A program made the position numbers and the translations under genes. From Streptomyces griseoincarnatus (GTDB taxonomy: Bacteria > Actinomycetota > Actinomycetes > Streptomycetales > Streptomycetaceae), in the NCBI GenBank assembly GCA_014649575.1, contig BMTH01000003.1:186001-250000 (forward strand): a stretch of DNA of 64,000 nucleotides, in the 5' to 3' direction. Under the pieces are notes generated by a model, which ran no database searches, was not told the DNA's origin, and saw only the letters and a list, made by a program, of their open reading frames with translations. Shown here in pieces: positions 58,219 through 64,000 of the stretch. The stretch's first letter is position 1; every line of letters starts with the position of its first letter.

Positions 58219-58556
58219 GAGTTCCTCCTCCTCGGTGGCGTACGGTATTTCGACTTTCCACCCTTTTCCGGATCATGCCTGCCGGGTCGGCGAGCGGCAT
58301 GCGTGGACGGGCGAACGGGTGCCGTCCTCGGTGGCCGACGACGGTATCGAGGGCAAGGAGGGCGAATACGGTGCAACGGGTGCTTGTCGCCGACGATGCC
58401 ACGGATCGGCACGATGTGCCCCCGACGCGGAAGGACTCGTGACGGTTTCCGCAAGCGGTGCGGTCCCGGACGGCGTCTGTGCGCCGAGGCCGGGCGACTG
58501 TGCGGCCGGTCCGTGCGAGGATCAGGGAGTCACGGAAAGACAACGGAAGGCACATC
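58219..58556. other. Divergent gap DUF5324 / cyclophilin
   Basis: The gap is 338 bases and must hold both promoters; I could not fix either. It contains the GGAAGG ribosome site of the cyclophilin gene. No gene seen. Confidence 0.45.
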
Positions 58557-59084
58557 GTGGCTACGCAGCTCTACGCCACCCTGAAGACCAATCACGGCGA
58601 CATCCAGGTCCAGCTCTTCCCGGACCAGGCGCCGCAGACGGTCAAGAACTTCGTCGAGCTCGCCAAGGGCGAGCGGGAGTGGACCCACCCCCAGACCGGG
58701 CAGAAGACCACGGACAAGCTCTACGACGGCACGGTCTTCCACCGGGTGATCAGCGGCTTCATGATCCAGGGCGGTGACCCGCTGGGCAACGGCACCGGCG
58801 GCCCCGGCTACCAGTTCGGGGACGAGTTCCACCCGGACCTGCGCTTCGACAAGCCCTACCTGCTGGCGATGGCCAACGCGGGCCCGGGCACCAACGGCTC
58901 GCAGTTCTTCATCACGGTCTCCCCGACGGCCTGGCTGAACCGCAAGCACACGATCTTCGGCGAGGTCGCCGACGCCGCCAGCCAGAAGGTCGTCGACAGC
59001 ATCGCCTCGACGCAGACCAACCCGCGCACCGACCGTCCGGTGCAGGACGTGGTCATCGAGTCGGTCGAGATCCGCGAAGGCTGA
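58557..59084 (+). CDS. Cyclophilin-type peptidyl-prolyl cis-trans isomerase
   Basis: A 175-residue cytoplasmic cyclophilin. The catalytic core shows FHRVISGFMIQGGDP and the conserved LAMANAGPGTNGSQFFIT with WLNRKHTIFGEV. It accelerates proline isomerisation. GTG start with GGAAGG upstream; the frame is open upstream to 58458 without a site. A strong terminator follows. Confidence 0.95.
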   Translation: MATQLYATLKTNHGDIQVQLFPDQAPQTVKNFVELAKGEREWTHPQTGQKTTDKLYDGTVFHRVISGFMIQGGDPLGNGTGGPGYQFGDEFHPDLRFDKPYLLAMANAGPGTNGSQFFITVSPTAWLNRKHTIFGEVADAASQKVVDSIASTQTNPRTDRPVQDVVIESVEIREG

Positions 59085-59128
59085 GCCCTTCGCTCCCCGG
59101 GGCGCGAAAGCCTCCAAGGGAACCAATC

Positions 59129-59158
59129 GCCCCGCCCATCCGTAAGGATGGGCGGGGC
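59129..59158 (+). terminator. Terminator after the cyclophilin gene
   Basis: 13-base perfect arms (59129-59141 and 59146-59158), loop GTAA, followed by GGGGCTTTT. Confidence 0.88.
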
Positions 59159-59188
59159 GGGGCTTTTCCAACGACCTAGGGGATCTTC

Positions 59189-60076
59189 ATGGACGACCAG
59201 GCCGCCGACGGCCGGCAGGACGCCCAGAGCGTCCCCGGCTGTTATCGCCACCCGGACCGCGAGACCGGCGTCCGCTGCACCCGGTGCGAGCGGCCGATCT
59301 GCCCGGAGTGCATGATCGAGGCCTCGGTCGGTTTCCAGTGCCCGGAGTGCGTCCGTGGCGGCGGGGGCACGGGGCACGGGCCGTCGGCCTCCATGCCCCG
59401 CACGCTGGCCGGCGGAACCATCGCCGCGGATCCCCGGCTGGTGACCAAGATCCTCATCGGGATCAACGCCGCGGTCTTCCTCGCCGTGATGATCGAGAAG
59501 TCGCTGCTGTCCGATCTCTACCTGGTGGGCGCCTGGCCGCCGGCGCCGTTCACACCCACCCAGGGCGTGGCGGGCGGCGAGTGGTACCGCCTGGTGACCT
59601 CGATGTTCACGCACGAGGAGATCTGGCACATCGGCTTCAACATGCTCAGCCTGTGGCTGCTGGGCGGACCGCTGGAACAGCATCTGGGCCGGGCGCGCTA
59701 TCTCGCGCTGTATCTGATCTCCGGTCTGGCGGGCAGCGCCCTGACGTATCTGCTGGCCGGGGGGAGCACGGCGTCGCTCGGCGCGTCGGGCGCGGTCTTC
59801 GGACTGTTCGGCGCGACGGCCGTGCTGATGCGCCGCCTCCGCTACGACATGCGGCCGATCATCGCCCTGCTGGCGATCAACCTCGTCATCACCTTCAGCT
59901 GGACCGGCATCGCCTGGCAGGCCCACATCGGCGGGCTGGTCGCCGGTGTCGTCATCGGCTACGCGATGGTGCACGCCCCGCGGGAGCGGCGGGCGCTGGT
60001 GCAGTACGGCACCTGTGCGCTGGTGCTGGGTGTGGTCGTGCTGCTCACCCTGGTGAGGACCGCGCAGCTCGCCTGA
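59189..60076 (+). CDS. Rhomboid family intramembrane serine protease
   Basis: A 295-residue protein. An N-terminal zinc-finger-like region (CYRHPDRETGVRCTRCERPI, CPECMIEA, CPECV) precedes six or so membrane helices. The rhomboid motifs are HIGFNMLSLW, the nucleophile in GASGAVFG and the His in WQAHIGGLVAG. Rhomboids cleave substrates within membranes; target unknown. Confidence 0.92.
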   Translation: MDDQAADGRQDAQSVPGCYRHPDRETGVRCTRCERPICPECMIEASVGFQCPECVRGGGGTGHGPSASMPRTLAGGTIAADPRLVTKILIGINAAVFLAVMIEKSLLSDLYLVGAWPPAPFTPTQGVAGGEWYRLVTSMFTHEEIWHIGFNMLSLWLLGGPLEQHLGRARYLALYLISGLAGSALTYLLAGGSTASLGASGAVFGLFGATAVLMRRLRYDMRPIIALLAINLVITFSWTGIAWQAHIGGLVAGVVIGYAMVHAPRERRALVQYGTCALVLGVVVLLTLVRTAQLA

Positions 60077-60085
60077 GCCGGGGGT

Positions 60086-60320
60086 TTGTCCACAGACGGT
60101 GTCGGATCTTGTGCACATCGTGCGAGAAGCGTGCCGTGTTCGGTCACCGACCGACGTTGCCGCAGGTCACGCTGCATGCGAACAGATTTTCGGTTGGTGG
60201 TGTTTCTGTCACACCGGCGTCAACCTCGAAGGGGGTTATCCACAGATCGGGTCGCCTATCCACATGTGGACAAGGGCTGTGGATAACTCAGGGGATAACC
60301 CTGCCCAGAGCTGTGGACAC
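60086..60320. other. DnaA-box cluster between the rhomboid gene and crgA
   Basis: Six boxes within 235 bases of the 303-base gap 60077-60379: TTGTCCACA 60086-60094, TTATCCACA 60236-60244, CTATCCACA 60256-60264, TGTGGACAA 60265-60273, TGTGGATAA 60278-60286, TGTGGACAC 60312-60320. Four match a consensus perfectly, including two on the reverse strand. The genes are convergent, so no promoter is expected. DnaA titration, as reported for clusters outside oriC in S. coelicolor, fits best. Confidence 0.85.
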
Positions 60321-60379
60321 CTCCGGGCAGGGCAGGGCTCAGCGGCCGGCCGGAGCCGAGCACGGAGCCCGGTCCGGCG

Positions 60380-60634
60380 CTACTTCCACTGCGTGGAAAC
60401 GCCGAACCCGGCGGCGATGAAGCCGAAGCCCACCACGATGTTCCAGTTGCCCAGCGCGTCGATGGGCAGCGAGCCGTCCGTGACGTAGAAGACGACGATC
60501 CAGGCCAGGCCGATGAGGAACAGCGCCAGCATCACCGGCGCGACCCAGGCGCGGTTGGTCAGCTTGATCGCGGCCGTCTGCTTGGCCGGAGGCGGCGTGT
60601 AGTCGGCCTTCTTGCGGATACGTGACTTCGGCAC
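60380..60634 (-). CDS. crgA: Cell division protein CrgA
   Basis: An 84-residue protein, GTG start, AGGAGAG upstream. A basic N-terminus ([15 protein letters not shown]) is followed by two membrane helices (about 31-52 and 62-80) and the ending STQWK. CrgA inhibits FtsZ-ring formation in aerial hyphae and links division to peptidoglycan synthesis in actinobacteria. The extension to 60829 has no site. Confidence 0.96.
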   Translation of the reverse strand: MPKSRIRKKADYTPPPAKQTAAIKLTNRAWVAPVMLALFLIGLAWIVVFYVTDGSLPIDALGNWNIVVGFGFIAAGFGVSTQWK

Positions 60635-60774
60635 GAGGGTCTCTCCTGTCGATGCGCTGCGTGGCCGCGCAGGGTCTGGGTCGGGCTCGGGGCAGCGTAC
60701 AAGGGGACTCTGAGTGCTCCCCCGGGCGTCCGTTAGCGTAGTGCTTCTACGGCGCCGAAGGAGATAAGGGTACG

Positions 60775-61557
60775 TTGAGCAATTCTGCCGACTCCCCGGG
60801 GACGGAATCCAGTCCCACGGCCCGCCCACGCCGTCTGCGTCCGGTGCGGGTGCTCACCGTGGGCATCTTCGCCCTCGCGGGCCTCCTCTTCTTCGTCAGT
60901 TTCGACACGGCCAAGGGCACCAACATCCGCACGGACGCCTCCCTGCTGAAGCTGTCCGATCTGATCCACGAGCGCAGCCGCAAGAACGCCGAGCTCGACG
61001 AGTCGAACGGCGCGTTGCGCGAGGACATAGAGGCCCTGGCCGAGCGGGACGACGGCAGCACCGAGGCCGAGGACGCCCGGCTCGCCGCGCTGGAGGAGCA
61101 CGCCGGCACCCAGGAGCTGAAGGGCGAGGCGATCACCGTCACGCTGAACGACGCGCCGCCGGACGCCACCGCCAAGCTCCCCGGCTATCCCGAGCCGCAG
61201 CCGGACTATCTGGTGATCCACCAGCAGGACCTCCAGGCCGTGGTGAACGCCATGTGGCAGGGCGGCGCCGAGGGCATCCAGGTCATGGACCAGCGGCTGA
61301 TCTCCACCAGCGCGGTCCGCTGTGTCGGCAACACCCTGATCCTCCAGGGCCGCGTCTACTCCCCGCCCTACACGATCACCGCGGTCGGGGACCCGGAGAA
61401 GCTGAAGAAGGCGCTCGCCGCCTCGCCGGCGATCCAGAACTACATGGTCTACGTCAACGTCTACGGCCTCGGCTGGAAGGTCGAGGACGAGGGGACCGCC
61501 ACCCTGCCCGGCTACTCCGGCACGGTGGACCTGCACTACGCCGAACCCGTGGACTGA
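60775..61557 (+). CDS. DUF881 family membrane-anchored protein
   Basis: A 260-residue protein with TTG start: one N-terminal membrane helix (about 25-43), a coiled-coil (about 60-110) and the DUF881 domain ([20 protein letters not shown] ... [15 protein letters not shown]). Members are found in division/sporulation loci; function unknown. The ending [18 protein letters not shown] is typical. Confidence 0.87.
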   Translation: MSNSADSPGTESSPTARPRRLRPVRVLTVGIFALAGLLFFVSFDTAKGTNIRTDASLLKLSDLIHERSRKNAELDESNGALREDIEALAERDDGSTEAEDARLAALEEHAGTQELKGEAITVTLNDAPPDATAKLPGYPEPQPDYLVIHQQDLQAVVNAMWQGGAEGIQVMDQRLISTSAVRCVGNTLILQGRVYSPPYTITAVGDPEKLKKALAASPAIQNYMVYVNVYGLGWKVEDEGTATLPGYSGTVDLHYAEPVD

Positions 61558-61582
61558 CACCCGCCGTCCTCCCTCCCGGCCG

Positions 61583-61596
61583 GTTTCACGTGGAAC
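61583..61596. other. Degenerate parS site 12
   Basis: GTTTCACGTGGAAC differs from the consensus at one base, between two tandem plus-strand genes. Such variants can still bind ParB weakly. Confidence 0.6.
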
Positions 61597-61767
61597 ATGC
61601 GCGCGGTATCGAGGCGATCGGCCCCGCGGCACGTACTGAGGGGTGCGCACAGCGGACCGGTCGGCTTGTCACACAGCCTGTGGAGGCCGGGAAACAGAGG
61701 GCGTTGCGCCGTTAGTCTGGTGGCGTACGGCGTGGGTCTGGTGCCGTGGTACGACGGAAGGGACGGC

Positions 61768-61929
61768 ATGTACAGCTGGATCTGGCGGCATCTGCCGGGC
61801 AACGGATGGGTGAGGGCACTCATCTCACTCGTGCTGATCACCGTCGTGGTCTACGTGCTCTTCCAGTACGTCTTCCCGTGGGCGGAGCCGCTGCTGCCCT
61901 TCAACGATGTGACGGTGGACAACCAGTGA
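61768..61929 (+). CDS. Small membrane protein
   Basis: A 53-residue protein, ATG after GGAAGGGACG. One membrane helix (RALISLVLITVVVYVLFQYV) and an acidic end. Its stop overlaps the next start (GTGA), so it is coupled to the glutamine amidotransferase gene. The frame opens earlier at 61597 but has no site. Function unknown. Confidence 0.82.
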   Translation: MYSWIWRHLPGNGWVRALISLVLITVVVYVLFQYVFPWAEPLLPFNDVTVDNQ

Positions 61930-62564
61930 GCGCGCGCATTCTCGTCGTCGACAACTACGACAGCTTCGTCTTCAACCTGGTCCAGTACCTGTACCAGCTG
62001 GGCGCCGAGTGCGAGGTCCTGCGCAACGACGAGGTGTCCACGTCGCACGCCCAGGACGGATTCGACGGCGTGCTGCTGTCCCCGGGTCCCGGCACCCCGG
62101 AAGAGGCCGGGGTCTGCGTGGACATGGTGCGGCACTGCGCCGCGACCGGCGTGCCCGTCTTCGGCGTCTGCCTCGGCATGCAGTCGATGCAGGTGGCGTA
62201 CGGCGGTGTCGTCGACCGCGCCCCCGAGCTGCTGCACGGCAAGACCTCCCCGGTGACGCACGAGGGCAAGGGCGTCTTCGCCGGACTGCCCTCCCCGTTC
62301 ACCGCCACCCGGTACCACTCACTGGCCGCCGAGCCGGCCACGGTGCCGGGCGAGCTGGAGGTCACGGCCCGCACCGAGGACGGCATCGTGATGGGCCTGA
62401 GGCACCGTGAACTTCCGGTGGAGGGGGTGCAGTTCCACCCCGAGTCGGTGCTGACCGAGCACGGCCACCGGATGCTGGCCAACTGGCTCGCGGAGTGCGG
62501 CGACCCGGATGCTGTGGCGAGGTCGGCGGGGCTCGCCCCGGTGGTGGGCAGGTCCTCGGCGTGA
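61926..62564 (+). CDS. Aminodeoxychorismate/anthranilate synthase component II
   Basis: A 212-residue class I glutamine amidotransferase subunit. The oxyanion and nucleophile region is VFGVCLGMQSMQ and the catalytic His-Glu is VQFHPESV. It supplies ammonia to a PabB or TrpE partner for folate or tryptophan synthesis; the partner is not in the window, so pabA versus trpG is open. GTG start in a GTGA overlap; end overlaps the sortase start (GTGA). Confidence 0.9.
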   Translation: MSARILVVDNYDSFVFNLVQYLYQLGAECEVLRNDEVSTSHAQDGFDGVLLSPGPGTPEEAGVCVDMVRHCAATGVPVFGVCLGMQSMQVAYGGVVDRAPELLHGKTSPVTHEGKGVFAGLPSPFTATRYHSLAAEPATVPGELEVTARTEDGIVMGLRHRELPVEGVQFHPESVLTEHGHRMLANWLAECGDPDAVARSAGLAPVVGRSSA

Positions 62565-63667
62565 CGGCGCTGCGCCCCGAGCGCGAGTCCGGCGCCCATG
62601 GATACGGCGCCGGCGACCAGGGCACCTCGTACGGCGGGCAGCCGTACGGGGTCCCGGGCGCGTACGGGGACGGCTGGTACGGCCAGGCGGCGACGCACGA
62701 CCCCTACGCGGGCGGCGCCCAGGACGCGACCGCGCAGCTCCCGCCGATCGACGAGGAGACCGTCGCGCTGCGCGTCCCGGACCCGCCCCCGCGGACGACG
62801 CGCGAGGAGCCCCCGCCGACCGGGGGCCGGGCGGCCCGCAGGAAGGCCGCCAGGAAGCGCCACGGACGCCGTGGAGGCTCCCACAAGGCCGGGGACGGGT
62901 CGACGACCGGAGGAGCAGGTGGCAACGCCTCTGAGGGGGCGCCACGGGCTCCGCTGTCCCGGGTCGAGGCGCGCCGCCAGGCGCGGGCGCGCAAGCCCGG
63001 CCCGGCGGTGATGGCGAGCCGCGCCATCGGCGAGGTGTTCATCACCACCGGCGTGCTGATGCTGCTGTTCGTCACCTACCAGCTGTGGTGGACGAACGTG
63101 CGCGCGCAGGCTCAGGCCGGCAAGGAGGCCAGCGACCTCCAGCAGGACTGGGCGAACGGCGAGCGCAAGCCCGGCGCGTTCGAGCCAGGGCAGGGCTTCG
63201 CGCTGCTGCACATACCGAAGCTGGACGTGGTGGTGCCGATCGCCGAGGGCATCAACAGCAAGAAGGTGCTCGACCGGGGCATGGTCGGCCACTACGCGGA
63301 GGGCGCGCTGAAGACGGCGATGCCGTACGACAAGACCGGCAACTTCGGTCTGGCGGGGCACCGCAACACGCACGGGGAGCCGTTCCGGTACATCAACCGG
63401 CTGCAGCCGGGCGATCCGATCGTCGTGGAGACGCAGGACAAGTACTTCGTCTACAAGACGGCGTCGATGCTGCCGGTGACGCCGCCGAGCAACGTCAGCG
63501 TCCTCGACCCGGTGCCCAAGGACTCGGGCTTCACCGGACCGGGCCGCTACATCACGCTGACCACGTGCACACCTGAGTTCACCAGCAAGTACCGCTTGAT
63601 CGTCTGGGGTCAGATGGTCGAGGAACGGCCGCGCAGCAAGGGCAAGCCGGATGCGCTCGTCAGTTAA
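62561..63667 (+). CDS. srtE1: Class E sortase (SrtE1-like)
   Basis: A 368-residue sortase. A long disordered cytoplasmic part (1-148, Tyr/Gly/Pro- then Arg/Lys-rich), one membrane helix (about 150-174) and the sortase barrel with His267 (GLAGHRN), Cys336 (LTTC) and Arg345 (KYRLIVWG). Class E sortases of Streptomyces anchor LAxTG proteins, including the long chaplins. Overlaps the amidotransferase by four bases. The next gene is a second class E sortase. Confidence 0.9.
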   Translation: MTALRPERESGAHGYGAGDQGTSYGGQPYGVPGAYGDGWYGQAATHDPYAGGAQDATAQLPPIDEETVALRVPDPPPRTTREEPPPTGGRAARRKAARKRHGRRGGSHKAGDGSTTGGAGGNASEGAPRAPLSRVEARRQARARKPGPAVMASRAIGEVFITTGVLMLLFVTYQLWWTNVRAQAQAGKEASDLQQDWANGERKPGAFEPGQGFALLHIPKLDVVVPIAEGINSKKVLDRGMVGHYAEGALKTAMPYDKTGNFGLAGHRNTHGEPFRYINRLQPGDPIVVETQDKYFVYKTASMLPVTPPSNVSVLDPVPKDSGFTGPGRYITLTTCTPEFTSKYRLIVWGQMVEERPRSKGKPDALVS

Positions 63668-63680
63668 GGGCAGAGGAAAC

Positions 63681-64000
63681 GTGGCAGCGACCGCCGACGA
63701 CACCGCACAGCACACGCACGCGTCCCCGCCTCCCCGGGGGCGCCGCCGTCTTGGGCCGGTGGCCATGGTGATCAGCTTCTTCGGGGAGATGCTCATCACC
63801 GCGGGGGTGTTGCTCGGCCTGTTCGTCGTCTATTCGCTGTGGTGGACGAACGTCGTCGCGGACCGCGCGGCGGACCGGCAGGCGGACGAGGTCCGCGACT
63901 CCTGGGCGCAGGAGTCCGACGGCGCCGAACGCGACGCGCCCGCCGTCTACGACAGCAAGAACGGCATCGGCTTCCTGCACGTGCCCACGATGAGCGGCGA
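63681..64000 (+). CDS. srtE2: Class E sortase (SrtE2-like), 3' end cut by window
   Basis: GTG at 63681 with AGAGGAAAC upstream. The visible 106 codons read VAATADDTAQHTHASPPPR, then RRRLGPVAMVISFFGEMLIT and SLWWTNVVADRAADRQADEV, matching the membrane helix and following WWTNV segment of the upstream sortase. The frame ends with the window (GIGFLHVPTMSG), before the catalytic part. In S. coelicolor two adjacent class E sortase genes occupy this place. Confidence 0.83.
   Translation, partial: MAATADDTAQHTHASPPPRGRRRLGPVAMVISFFGEMLITAGVLLGLFVVYSLWWTNVVADRAADRQADEVRDSWAQESDGAERDAPAVYDSKNGIGFLHVPTMSG

Noticed and set aside
60635..60829. 65-codon extension of crgA
   Set aside because: CrgA is 84 residues in Streptomyces and the GTG at 60634 has a good ribosome site.

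Overview
The window is the replication-origin region of a Streptomyces-type chromosome. Supporting signs are very high GC with strong G/C third-position bias, frequent GTG starts, GTGA stop/start overlaps, the core order rpmH-dnaA-oriC-dnaN-gnd-recF-DUF721-gyrB-gyrA, and families I know mainly from streptomycetes (LppU/SCO3897, DUF6049, DUF5324, DUF6344, DLW-39, class E sortases). The gene order matches my memory of the S. coelicolor SCO39xx-SCO38xx segment. No insertion sequence, phage, CRISPR array or rRNA operon is visible, and almost everything is chromosomal core.

Layout. 1-5.9 kb: MarR regulator with a divergent MFS start at the edge, acetyltransferase, serine hydrolase, dnaB and a MATE exporter. 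6.0-7.7 kb: rpsF-ssb-rpsR-rplI on the minus strand. 8-15 kb: cell-wall genes (small membrane protein, FemX-like enzyme, alanine-racemase-like protein, GT87 glycosyltransferase, class A PBP). 15.4-19.2 kb: PadR regulator, inositol-phosphate synthase, MFS protein, LppU-like protein. 19.3-30.8 kb: cca, then the plus-strand series DUF6049-murJ-pseudokinase-sigM-anti-sigma-trxB-trxA, with a SigR promoter in front of trxB. 30.9-37.9 kb, minus strand: GNAT, parB, parA, rsmG, jag, yidC, yidD, rnpA, rpmH. 38.3-50.3 kb, plus strand: dnaA, oriC, dnaN, gnd, recF, a DciA-like DUF721 gene, gyrB, gyrA. 50.3-64 kb: DUF3566, tRNA-Ile(GAT), small enzymes, two small Streptomyces-type proteins, an XRE regulator with a tail-anchored Ser/Thr kinase, tRNA-Ala(TGC), cyclophilin, rhomboid protease, crgA, DUF881, pabA/trpG and two class E sortases, the second cut by the window end.

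The region carries a centromere-like array: eleven perfect copies of the parS palindrome GTTTCACGTGAAAC and one degenerate copy, ten of the perfect ones left of oriC. Three lie inside genes (parA, parB, the anti-sigma-M gene), always read as Val-Ser-Arg-Glu-Thr; five of the perfect intergenic ones lie between convergent transcription units, often fused to terminator hairpins. Besides oriC there are two compact DnaA-box clusters, one between dnaB and the MATE gene and one between the rhomboid gene and crgA.

Together the genes couple initiation (DnaA, DnaB, DciA-like, DnaN, gyrase, RecF), segregation (ParAB/parS), division control (CrgA), membrane protein insertion (YidC/YidD/Jag) and envelope synthesis (MurJ and its pseudokinase, PBP, FemX, sortases) with envelope and thiol stress regulation (SigM, SigR-controlled thioredoxin).
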